Source: Bacteroidota bacterium (GTDB lineage: Bacteria > Bacteroidota > Rhodothermia > Rhodothermales > JANQRZ01). From it: DNA of 33,495 nt. The stretch lies in NCBI GenBank assembly GCA_038746285.1, contig JBCDKT010000045.1, positions 1 through 33,495 of the forward strand. Reading direction: 5' to 3'. The notes beneath the pieces are model-generated. The model ran no database searches. It was not told the DNA's origin and saw nothing but the letters and a program-made list of their open reading frames with translations. The position numbers and the translations under genes were made by a program. Shown piece after piece: positions 16,261 through 23,371 of the stretch (within the stretch, counting starts at the first letter, position 1; each line of letters opens with the position of its first letter).

Positions 16261-18453
16261 TCACAGCAAGTCCTCCTCCGGCTGGGCGTTGTAGACGAGC
16301 AGTACCGTCCCGACGGCCTCGGCGAAGGCGTCGAGGCGCTCGCCGTAGGGTTCGGCCGCGTCGGCGTCGGGGGCTTGCATGCCGAGGATCGTCAGGTCCA
16401 CGTCGCGGCTGTGCTCGGCGAAGAGGGCCTCGATGGGCTCCTCGCCGCGCACGACGATGTGGGGCGTGGCCTCCACCCGAACCTCTTCTAGCAGTGCGTT
16501 GATGTGGTCGCGGGTCTGCTCGGCCCCCTCCTCGCTGTCCACCACGCGGGAGAGGCGCAGCTCGGCGTGGTGCCAGTCGTTGCTGCGCGCGATGAGGTAG
16601 CCGAGCAGCAGCATCAGGTCGGCATTGCCGCCGCGCCCGCCCCACCAGACGTTGATCACCTGCTGCCGCCCGAAGCCGCGCTTGTCGTCGACCCGGAGGA
16701 AGAGGACCGACTTGTCGAGGTCGGCGAGGTTGCGGAGGAGGCGTACGAGTGTGGCGCGGCCCGGCGCGGTGTGGCTCCAGCCCATCAGCACGGCGTTGGG
16801 CTCCAGCGTTCCGATGCCGTGCGCCTGCGCCACCGAGACCGCCCCGTGCGTGAAGTCCGGCACCACGCTCGCCTCGGCGAAGGCCGCCATCCGCCGGTCC
16901 TTGATGTACTCCCGGATGCGCCGCTCGGCGAATTCGCGAAGGTGGACCTTGTTCTGCTCGTCGGTCTCGCCCGTGATGAGTTGGACGAAGGTCACGATCC
17001 CGCGCCCGAGGCTCAGCCACTCGGCGAGGGCGACGAGGCGCTCGCGGTTGTGGGGCTGCCCGGTGAAGACCACGATGTTGGGTCGCCAGTTGCGCCCGGC
17101 CTCGGAATCCGGCGGGCGGCGCTCCAGGTTGAGGAGGGCGTAGCGCGCAATCGAGGTCCAGATGCCGCTCCGCACGTCGCCCCAGGTGCGCACCATCCGG
17201 CGGCGGCTGAGGAGGAAGAAGATGCCGTACGAGATCACGATCGCCCCCACCGTCGCCGGCGCGTTGATGAGGAACATCGCCCCGTAGCAGCCCAGCCCGC
17301 CGAGAAGCGACACCCACACGGGCACGTTGAAGCGCGGCCGGAAGCTCGGGTTGCCCACGAGGCGCTCCGTCGCCGCGACGAGGTTGACCATCCCGTAGGT
17401 GTTGAGGAAGAACATCGTGATGATCGGCGCGACGAAGTCGAGGTCGCCCAGCCAGATGACGCCGACGGCGACGAGGCCGGTGAGGAGGACGGCCACGCGC
17501 GGCTCGGTCGGGCTGCCGAGCTGGCCGGCCATCCAGCCGGGTGTGACGCGGTCGCGGGCCGTCGCCTGGAGGGTGCGCGGCGCAGCGAGGACGCTCCCGA
17601 GCGCCGACGAGAGCGTGGAGGCCGCCACGCCGGCGAGGATCAGCACCGGGACGCTCGCGATCTCCTCCATCGCAAGCGTGTTCGTGATCAGCTCCCCGGC
17701 CGTGAGCTGGAACGCAAACCACACCGCCGCCGCGATGTAGACGACGGCCGTGAGGACAATGGACGCAATCGTTCCGCGCGGGATGCTCGTCGAGGGGTCT
17801 TTGAGGTCGCCCGAGAGGCTGATCCCGACCTCGATCCCGGTCACGGCGGGGAAGAAGACCGCAAAGACGACCCAGAAGCTGATCCCCTCGGTGTAGCTCT
17901 GGGTGAGGTTCGGCTCCACGAAATCGCCCCAGTCGCCGGTGAAGAACGACGCGAGCGCCGCGACGAGGATTGCGAGGATGCCGTACTGGATCCGCAGCGC
18001 GAAGTCGGCCCCGACGTAGGCGATCACGACGAAGGCGAGCGCCACACCGGTCGAGATCAGCCGCGGGTCGAGCGCGGCGAACCACGCGAGGCTCCCCATC
18101 GCCTCGGTGAAGCCGATGATGTAGAACGCGACCGAGATCGCCTGCGAGAGGTAGAGCGGAATCCCAATCGCCCCGCCGATCTCGAGCCCGAGCGAGCGCG
18201 AGATGAGGTAGTAGTTGCCGCCCGCCTTGACGTCCATGCTCGTCGCAATCGCGGAGAGCGACAGCCCCGTCATGAACGAGATCGCGTTCGCCATCAGGAT
18301 GATCGCGAGCGCCCCCCACAGCCCGGCCTGCCCGACGACCCACCCGGTCCGCAGAAAGAGGATGATGCCGAGGATCGTGAGGACGTTCGGCGTGAAGACG
18401 CCCTTGAACGTGCCGAAGCGGCCGGCGGCGGGCGAGGCGGTGAGGTCGGCCAT
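16261..18453 (-). CDS. SLC12-family cation-chloride cotransporter (APC superfamily)
   Basis: A 730-residue inner-membrane transporter. Residues 1 to about 420 contain about twelve transmembrane helices. The start FGTFKGVFTPNVLTILGIILFLRTGWVVGQAG matches TM1 of Na-K-Cl/K-Cl cotransporters, and AGGNYYLISRSLG and GIPLYLSQAISVAFYIIGF follow in TM3 and the next loop. The soluble C-terminal half (about 440-730) begins RPNIVVFTGQPHNRERLVALAEWLS, resembling the cytoplasmic SLC12 C-domain, and includes VINVWWGGRGGNADLMLLLGYLI. The final ~80 residues (HIVVRGEEPIEALFAEHSRDVDLTILGM...) look like a universal-stress-protein-type fold. The role is probably coupled K/Na and chloride movement for osmotic balance, plausible for a marine or halophilic organism; ions are not readable. 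Confidence 0.88.
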   Translation of the reverse strand: MADLTASPAAGRFGTFKGVFTPNVLTILGIILFLRTGWVVGQAGLWGALAIILMANAISFMTGLSLSAIATSMDVKAGGNYYLISRSLGLEIGGAIGIPLYLSQAISVAFYIIGFTEAMGSLAWFAALDPRLISTGVALAFVVIAYVGADFALRIQYGILAILVAALASFFTGDWGDFVEPNLTQSYTEGISFWVVFAVFFPAVTGIEVGISLSGDLKDPSTSIPRGTIASIVLTAVVYIAAAVWFAFQLTAGELITNTLAMEEIASVPVLILAGVAASTLSSALGSVLAAPRTLQATARDRVTPGWMAGQLGSPTEPRVAVLLTGLVAVGVIWLGDLDFVAPIITMFFLNTYGMVNLVAATERLVGNPSFRPRFNVPVWVSLLGGLGCYGAMFLINAPATVGAIVISYGIFFLLSRRRMVRTWGDVRSGIWTSIARYALLNLERRPPDSEAGRNWRPNIVVFTGQPHNRERLVALAEWLSLGRGIVTFVQLITGETDEQNKVHLREFAERRIREYIKDRRMAAFAEASVVPDFTHGAVSVAQAHGIGTLEPNAVLMGWSHTAPGRATLVRLLRNLADLDKSVLFLRVDDKRGFGRQQVINVWWGGRGGNADLMLLLGYLIARSNDWHHAELRLSRVVDSEEGAEQTRDHINALLEEVRVEATPHIVVRGEEPIEALFAEHSRDVDLTILGMQAPDADAAEPYGERLDAFAEAVGTVLLVYNAQPEEDLL

Positions 18454-18487
18454 GGGGTGAGGCGGGGCGCGAAGCAGAAGAGCGGGC

Positions 18488-18495
18488 GGAAGATA
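18488..18495 (-). promoter_or_regulatory. Candidate -7 box TATCTTCC for the cotransporter gene
   Basis: On the minus strand TATCTTCC ends 34 bases before the ATG at 18453, followed by a pyrimidine-rich leader. It is identical to the box before the peptidase gene (10405). Confidence 0.4.
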
Positions 18496-18511
18496 GAGGC
18501 GGACGCACCAT

Positions 18512-18547
18512 CCTGCCCGTCAAGTCATCCCTGCCCGTCAGGTCATC
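18512..18547. repeat. 18-bp tandem duplication CCTGCCCGTCA(A/G)GTCATC
   Basis: Two copies, 18512-18529 and 18530-18547, differ at one base. The second copy includes the stop codon of the DinB-like gene (TCA at 18543-18545). Probably a local slippage duplication. Confidence 0.8.
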
Positions 18548-19073
18548 GTCGGTCCAGCACCGACAGGTATGCCCGCCACGGGCCGACCGCGTCGCGGTAG
18601 ACCTTAGCCATTGCCCGGTTGATCTGTGCGATGTGGCCGAGGTCGTGGACGGTCCACGTTGCCAGGAGTTGCCGCAGTGTCACCGTGCCGAGGTCGGGGT
18701 GGTGGCCCTGGCGGTCAAGGCCTGCCTCGGCAAGTCTGAGCGCATCGAAGTCGCGGAGGTTCTGGGCGCGGAGCGCGGCGAAGGCGTCGAGCAGCTCGTT
18801 CAGCGTTTTGCCCCGGCTGGCTTCTTCCTGCGCGAAGCGGTCGAACGGCTCGAAGGCGTGTGGGCCGCCATCGGTGAGGATCAGCCTCGCCCGAACCATC
18901 CAGTCGGTTCGCTCGCCGTGGATCAGGTGGCCGACCACGTCGAACGGGCTCCACGTCCCAGCCCCCTCGTCGGCGTGGACGAACGGCTCGGGCAGGTCGC
19001 GGAGGAGCGCGCCGAGCGTGGCGGGCGTACGGGCGAGGAGGTCGCGGCCGTGATCGAGGTCGAACGTACTCAT
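18543..19073 (-). CDS. DinB-superfamily metal-binding protein
   Basis: A 176-residue four-helix-bundle protein of the DinB/YfiT type. The metal triad is visible: H49 in DVVGHLIHGE, and H143 and H147 in WTVHDLGHIAQ. The N-terminal helix has the usual LLARTPATLGALLRDLP form and the C-terminal helix ends RDAVGPWRAYLSVLDRR. Members include thiol-dependent transferases (bacillithiol, maleylpyruvate isomerase-like) and many of unknown reaction; the partner thiol cannot be told here. It sits 27 bases downstream of a same-strand alpha/beta hydrolase gene, so co-transcription is likely. Confidence 0.85.
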   Translation of the reverse strand: MSTFDLDHGRDLLARTPATLGALLRDLPEPFVHADEGAGTWSPFDVVGHLIHGERTDWMVRARLILTDGGPHAFEPFDRFAQEEASRGKTLNELLDAFAALRAQNLRDFDALRLAEAGLDRQGHHPDLGTVTLRQLLATWTVHDLGHIAQINRAMAKVYRDAVGPWRAYLSVLDRR

Positions 19074-19100
19074 GGGCAGTCAGTGGGGCTGAGGTAGTGC

Positions 19101-20336
19101 TCAGTGCGGAGGGGACGATGCGCCGAGTCGCGCGTCGCTCAGCCAACTGACGATCCGCTCGAACACGACCCGGCTGCTGAGTAAGTCGAAGTGATGTAGG
19201 CCGTAGCCGACGTACTGGTGGGCGTCAGGCATGGAGAGCGACTGCGCGGGGCCCTGGCACCGGGCCAGCGCACTGCAGACCGAAACGAGGCCGTCGCCCG
19301 GCAGATCGGCGAGTGCATCCCCGCGGCGCGTTTGTCTCGTCGCGGCGACGGCAAAGCACGCGACCCCTTCGGCGAGCGGTACGTGAGAGGGACGCCGGCC
19401 CCGCTCCTGCTCGTCGAGTATCGTTCCGTGACGAAGGTCCTGGATCGCCGCGCTTCGGATGAGGCCCAGCCGGGCGAACGGTGCCGTGTAAGGGCTCATG
19501 CCGAGGGCCTGGTCGACGAGGGAGCCAGCCTGCTCTGGCGGAGCCCCGTGATGCGGCGTGCCGAGAAAAACGATGTGCTTCAGCGCTGGCAGCCATGCGT
19601 GATCCGCCTGCGCTCCGTAGTGACACGCACTCCGCGCGACGAGCCCGCCCATGCTGTGCCCGAGGATAGATATCTCGCGTACGGGCACGGGCCACGTCTG
19701 CAACACCGTGTCGAGCAGGGCTGCAAAGTCCCGGCCGTTTTCCGCAATGCTTCGGCCGCTGTTGTAGCGGAGGTAGACAGGGGTCAGGCGAAGTTCGCGA
19801 GCGAGCGCGGTGCCGTGGTCGTGCCCGTCGCGGGTCCAGCCGAGATCGTTCATGCAGAGGCCGTGCACGAGAACCAGCAACCGGTCGTGCCGTGGCCCGA
19901 ACTGCGCTCGGAGCGCGTGCCGGTCGAGAGCGAGAGGTCGCCTGCCGTGCCGAAGCTGCATCGGGATCGCCAGCGGGTTGCCCGTGGCCGCAAGGTGATC
20001 GCCGACCACGCCGTTGACGACGGCGCGCAGGGCGTCGCGGCGCGGCCCCTCGCTCTCGCAGTCGAGGTAGGGAGCGATCTGCGCGAGGAACGCATCGAGG
20101 CCACGACCGGCCGCCCGTGTCACACCGCGAACGCGGCGGTAGACGAACCCGGTGAGTCCGCCCATCCGGCCCGGCGCGGACAGCCCGAGGGGCGGTGCGA
20201 GATGCGCGACCGACCGGTGCATGTCTTCCACGAGGTCCGTCACGCCCACGGTGGCATCGACGGCGAGGCGGCTCATACCGCGAGCGTCGGACAGGAGGCT
20301 TGCGCCCATTGGGGCCGTGTCGGCGTGTGGTAGCAT
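19101..20336 (-). CDS. Alpha/beta hydrolase, triacylglycerol lipase/PGAP1-like
   Basis: A 411-residue serine hydrolase. The oxyanion-hole segment LLVLVHGLCMNDLGW is at about 153-167 and the nucleophile elbow GHSMGG has Ser228; FLGTPHHGAPPE and the PGDGLVSV segment follow, with HHFDLLSS near the C-terminus offering the catalytic His. GHSMGG with HGLCMN fits esterases and lipases acting on lipid or polyhydroxyalkanoate-like substrates. The long N-terminal ~140 residues (LAVDATVGVTDLVEDMHRSVAHL) look like an extra helical domain. The ATG at 20336 is preferred; a GTG at 20375 would add 13 residues (MVGSISPLPREGW) without support. No signal peptide is evident. Substrate unknown. Confidence 0.8.
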   Translation of the reverse strand: MLPHADTAPMGASLLSDARGMSRLAVDATVGVTDLVEDMHRSVAHLAPPLGLSAPGRMGGLTGFVYRRVRGVTRAAGRGLDAFLAQIAPYLDCESEGPRRDALRAVVNGVVGDHLAATGNPLAIPMQLRHGRRPLALDRHALRAQFGPRHDRLLVLVHGLCMNDLGWTRDGHDHGTALARELRLTPVYLRYNSGRSIAENGRDFAALLDTVLQTWPVPVREISILGHSMGGLVARSACHYGAQADHAWLPALKHIVFLGTPHHGAPPEQAGSLVDQALGMSPYTAPFARLGLIRSAAIQDLRHGTILDEQERGRRPSHVPLAEGVACFAVAATRQTRRGDALADLPGDGLVSVCSALARCQGPAQSLSMPDAHQYVGYGLHHFDLLSSRVVFERIVSWLSDARLGASSPPH

Positions 20337-20411
20337 CCAGCCCTCACGGGGCAACGGAGAGATAGATCCTACCACGTACCGAATCCGCAGTAGACGCGCA
20401 GTCGGGGGAGG

Positions 20412-20861
20412 TCAGCAGTCGCCGGAGCGTGGACGGGCCTGGTGCTCGGCGCGAAGGTGCTGGTAGGCGGGGTCCGTCTTCGCCGCCTTGAGGCGCTCGT
20501 CGAAAATCAGCGCGGCCTCGCGCTTCCCGGCGTCGGCCCAGCGCAGGGGCTCGCGGACGTTGCGGTCGGCGTCGTACTTCCGACCGCCGGGGTACTTCGC
20601 ATAGCGCATCGCCCGCGTGTAGCCCATCTGGAGGTACTTCCGCGCCATGTCCATCCCGACGAAGTCCCCCGCCTCGCGGTAGGCCTCGAACTTCGCCCAG
20701 ATCGCAGCCGACGAGGTCCGCGCCGCCTCCGGCGTCTTGAACGACCACAGCGGGAGCAGCTCTGACTTGTACGGCTGCACCTTGAACACGCCGCGCTCGC
20801 CCCGGCCGATCTCGTAGCACTCGGGGCGCGCGCGGAAGTCGACGTCGTATTCCACCGCCAT
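20412..20861 (-). CDS. DUF4385 family protein
   Basis: A 149-residue protein matching DUF4385: YDVDFRARPECYEIGRGERGVF at the start, VQPYKSELLPLWSFKTPEAARTSS, and the strongly conserved DFVGMDMARKYLQMGYTRAMRYA, GGRKYD near the middle. No catalytic function is established for the family. The protein is soluble, with no signal peptide. It lies alone between the hydrolase and the PIN-toxin gene on the same strand, with 75- and 31-bp gaps. The C-terminal ~30 residues beyond RKYDAD (FDERLKAAKTDPAYQHLRAEH) are a helical tail. Identification rests on a distinctive remembered motif set. Confidence 0.85.
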   Translation of the reverse strand: MAVEYDVDFRARPECYEIGRGERGVFKVQPYKSELLPLWSFKTPEAARTSSAAIWAKFEAYREAGDFVGMDMARKYLQMGYTRAMRYAKYPGGRKYDADRNVREPLRWADAGKREAALIFDERLKAAKTDPAYQHLRAEHQARPRSGDC

Positions 20862-20892
20862 CAGACAGGGTGCTGGTGCTGTCGGCTACGTG

Positions 20893-21315
20893 TCAAGGCG
20901 CGTCCTCGAGAAGCAGGGCGCGGAACCCAGCCTGCCGGAAGTGAATGTCGGCGGTGAGAGCAGCCTGGATGCCGCGCTCGCGCATCACCACGAACGAAAT
21001 GCAGTCCACGAGGCCCCACTCTTTGTCCAGCCGTTCGCGGAAGAGGTCGAAGGATTGGTTAAATAGATCCGGTGCAAGCGGAATGACCTCGATAGACGGG
21101 TCGAGCAATATTCCTTCAATGACGGCAACAGCGCTGCGTCGGAGGCGACCCCCTGCGAGCGAGTTGCCCACCTCCAACAGAACGGCTTGCGTCGTGACGA
21201 TGCGGTTAGCATCCGACTCCAGATGACGTTGCCAGCGACGAGCGACTTCGTGGTGCTGATCTCCAGCGGAAGCCAGTGCGACTACGTGAGACGTGTCGAG
21301 TAAAACCTCACCCAT
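20893..21315 (-). CDS. PIN-domain ribonuclease toxin (VapC-like)
   Basis: A 140-residue PIN protein. The metal-binding acidic residues expected of the fold are D7 (VLLDTSHVVAL), E48 (AVLLEVGNSL), D104 (GLVDCISFVVM) and D123 (LTADIHFRQAGF), so the nuclease site is intact. VapC toxins cut tRNA or rRNA when free of antitoxin. The start overlaps the 3' end of the upstream antitoxin gene by eight bases, so the pair is translationally coupled in the antitoxin-first order. It appears complete and, unlike the DUF5615 gene at 15793, shows no damage. Confidence 0.88.
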   Translation of the reverse strand: MGEVLLDTSHVVALASAGDQHHEVARRWQRHLESDANRIVTTQAVLLEVGNSLAGGRLRRSAVAVIEGILLDPSIEVIPLAPDLFNQSFDLFRERLDKEWGLVDCISFVVMRERGIQAALTADIHFRQAGFRALLLEDAP

Positions 21316-21532
21316 CGAGCTTCCGCTCTCCGGTCACGTACTCGTTGATATTTTCGGACCAGTCCGGTGGACCGTCGAGGTCAAGCGACTCCATGATGCG
21401 GAAAGCGGAGTACGGCTCGGCTGGTGCTGGTTCGGGGTCTTCGACAGTCAGGCGCACGCGCTCGCCCTCGGCGAGGTCGAGAGGCTCGTCGGGGCGGAGC
21501 ACGGCACCGTCGTAGGTTGCGTAGATCGTCAT
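21308..21532 (-). CDS. Antitoxin of the DUF104/AF2212-like type
   Basis: A 74-residue protein starting MTIYATYDGAVLRPDEPLDLAEGERVRL, the compact beta-strand start of DUF104 antitoxins (DGxLxPxxPLxLxEGxxVxV), followed by an acidic proline-rich linker and a C-terminal helix region (YSAFRIMESLDLDGPPDW) likely to bind the toxin. The start at 21532 is preferred over an in-frame Met seven codons upstream. It precedes and overlaps a PIN toxin gene, an expected pairing for this family. Confidence 0.85.
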   Translation of the reverse strand: MTIYATYDGAVLRPDEPLDLAEGERVRLTVEDPEPAPAEPYSAFRIMESLDLDGPPDWSENINEYVTGERKLDG

Positions 21533-21580
21533 CGGTCTTACAGGGTGGGGCACTCGAACGTCCAGAGCGAGACCCGGGTT

Positions 21581-23128
21581 CTAGCGGTTGCGGCCGTACT
21601 GCTCGTGGCTGGAGACCCAGTCGTTGGACGAGATCGCCGAGGCGAGCGAGATCTCGCCCGCGAGGACGACGCCCGCGATGATCTCGGCGAGCTTCTTGGC
21701 CTTGTCCTTGCCGGCGCAGCCGAGCATCTTGAGGCACTCCTGCTGCGTCGCCCCCCCGGTGCCGCCGCCGTAGGTGGCGATGATGAGCGACGGGATCGTG
21801 ATCGACATGTAGAGGTCGTCCTCCGGCGTCAGCTCGCAGTAGAGCAGCGCCGCCGAGGACTCCGAGACGTTCGCCACGTCCTGCCCCGTCGCGATGAACA
21901 TGGCCGTGATGCCGTTGGGCGAGTGGAGGCCGTTGTTGTTGGCCCCGGAGAGGATCGAGCCGACGGCCCCGGCGATGCCCCAGTGGTAGTACAGCCCGGC
22001 AGGCTCGACGCGCATGTGCTGGCGCAGCACCTCAGCCTTGACCGTGCACTCGGCGGTGACGCGCTTGCCGCGCGTGCGCATGATGTTGACCTGGCTCGCC
22101 TTCTTGTCGGTGGCGAAGTTGCTCTCGAGGTAGAAGCGCCGGATGGTGTCGTTGTTGTCGAGGATCCAGGAGCACGCGGCGAAGGTGGCGCGGCCGACCA
22201 TGTTCTGCCCGGCGGCGTCGCCGGTGGAGAAGTTGAAGCGGCAGAAGGCGAACTTGTTCGAGAGGTAGGTGTCGATGTAGAGCAGCTTGCCGACGCTCGT
22301 CGTGCTCTCGGCAGCGTCGCGGATCGGGTCTGTGTTGTCGGCGAGCCACTGCTTGAAGTCGCGCGCCTCGCGGGCGCTCTCGAAGATGAAGACCGGCGCG
22401 CGCTGCATGCAGTCGTCGGAGACGGTGCACTTGACGCCGCCGGAGAGGTTGAGGACCTTCATGCCTCGGTTGTAGCTCGCGACGAGCGTGCCCTCGGTCG
22501 TCGCGAGCGGGACGAGGAATTCGCCCTTCGCGTACTCGCCCTTGACGTGGAGGGGCCCGGCGATGCCCAGCGGGATCTGCGCCACCCCGACGAAGCTCTC
22601 GACGTTGCCCTGGAGCGTGTGCGGGTCGAACGAGTAGTGGGGGACGTGCTCGAGTTCGATCTCGCTGAACGCCTCGATGAACCGGTGCCGGGCGGCGATG
22701 GCGTCCTCGCCGTAGTCGTCCTCGCGGTCGCGCGGAATGCGGGCCCGGTTCTCGTCCTGCGGGCGCCGGATCGCGTCGCGGACCTCGAACTGGAGGTCGC
22801 CGAAGCCGGCGGCCTGGTAGCCAATCGTGAGGTCGTAGCTGCCCTCGCCGAGCTTCATGCCGTTGACGTTGACGTGCATCGTCTCACGGAGCGGGAAGGC
22901 GAGCGGGTCGTCCTCCGAGATGTCGCTCGGCCGGAGGGTGCGGCCATCGTCGAGCGTGAGCGTGATGTTCTCGGCCGGGATGTGCTCGTCACCGATGGCG
23001 ATCTCCTTGAGGCCGGTCAGCTCGACGTCGGTGAGCCGGTTTTTGATGCTGAAGCGGACGCCGCCGTTGTGGTTCTGGAGGCTGCCGAAGGTGTAGAGCT
23101 GGCGGAGGACGAGCGACGGGATTTCCAT
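21581..23128 (-). CDS. hmgA: Hydroxymethylglutaryl-CoA reductase, class I-like, with extra N-terminal domain
   Basis: A 515-residue enzyme reducing HMG-CoA to mevalonate with NAD(P)H. The catalytic core (about 145-515) keeps all four catalytic residues: Glu212 in ATTEGTLVAS, Lys in NFATDKKASQVN, Asp in IATGQDVANV, and the C-terminal His in SSHEQYGRNR (matching the KSHxxxNR end of class I enzymes). STGDAAGQNM near 302-310 and GGGTGGATQQECLKMLG are the nucleotide and CoA-binding motifs. Residues 1 to about 120 (LVLRQLYTFGSLQNHNGGVRF..., DLTIGYQAAGFGDLQFEV) form an additional beta-rich domain, not the membrane anchor of eukaryotic enzymes; its role is unknown. It is monocistronic as far as seen, behind a sigma70-like promoter. 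No other mevalonate-pathway gene is in the window. Confidence 0.95.
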   Translation of the reverse strand: MEIPSLVLRQLYTFGSLQNHNGGVRFSIKNRLTDVELTGLKEIAIGDEHIPAENITLTLDDGRTLRPSDISEDDPLAFPLRETMHVNVNGMKLGEGSYDLTIGYQAAGFGDLQFEVRDAIRRPQDENRARIPRDREDDYGEDAIAARHRFIEAFSEIELEHVPHYSFDPHTLQGNVESFVGVAQIPLGIAGPLHVKGEYAKGEFLVPLATTEGTLVASYNRGMKVLNLSGGVKCTVSDDCMQRAPVFIFESAREARDFKQWLADNTDPIRDAAESTTSVGKLLYIDTYLSNKFAFCRFNFSTGDAAGQNMVGRATFAACSWILDNNDTIRRFYLESNFATDKKASQVNIMRTRGKRVTAECTVKAEVLRQHMRVEPAGLYYHWGIAGAVGSILSGANNNGLHSPNGITAMFIATGQDVANVSESSAALLYCELTPEDDLYMSITIPSLIIATYGGGTGGATQQECLKMLGCAGKDKAKKLAEIIAGVVLAGEISLASAISSNDWVSSHEQYGRNR

Positions 23129-23184
23129 GGCGATGAGGGGTAGGGGAACACAAGAGGACGTAGGCTACAGGATACAACCGACAT

Positions 23185-23213
23185 AGGATAATAGGCTGTT
23201 CCCACATTGTCAA
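23185..23213 (-). promoter_or_regulatory. Sigma70-like promoter upstream of the HMG-CoA reductase gene
   Basis: On the minus strand TTGACA (23213-23208) is followed after exactly 17 bases by TATCCT (23190-23185), about 57 bases before the ATG at 23128. This is a consensus -35/-10 pair of a kind not seen elsewhere in the window. TATTAT three bases earlier gives an alternative -10 with a 14-base spacer. Confidence 0.55.
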
Positions 23214-23303
23214 TCGGGGGAGACCGGATAGCGGCCGTGCGATGGTACACGAACGTCACGTCGGCGTGAGACTTCCGTGAGGATGCGGGTCCGACTGGCA
23301 GGC

Positions 23304-23311
23304 TAGGTTGC
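23304..23311 (+). promoter_or_regulatory. Candidate -7 box TAGGTTGC for the spondin-domain gene
   Basis: TAGGTTGC lies 60 bases upstream of the ATG at 23372 and fits TAnnTT(C/G)(C/G). The leader between them is pyrimidine-rich near the start. No Shine-Dalgarno sequence is seen. Confidence 0.35.
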
Positions 23312-23371
23312 TTGTGTGCCGGGGCTCATCCCCGGCCTCATCCTGTTTCCTCTCGCTTAGACCATCCCACC

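Noticed and set aside
16504-18600. 698-codon plus-strand frame opposite the cotransporter
   Set aside because: Asp/Glu/Arg/His-rich translation without hydrophobic or domain structure; the minus strand encodes a clear 12-helix transporter.
21293-23143. 616-codon plus-strand frame opposite HMG-CoA reductase
   Set aside because: Low-complexity Val/Arg/Glu/Asp pattern typical of antisense frames; the opposite strand has all catalytic residues of HMGR.
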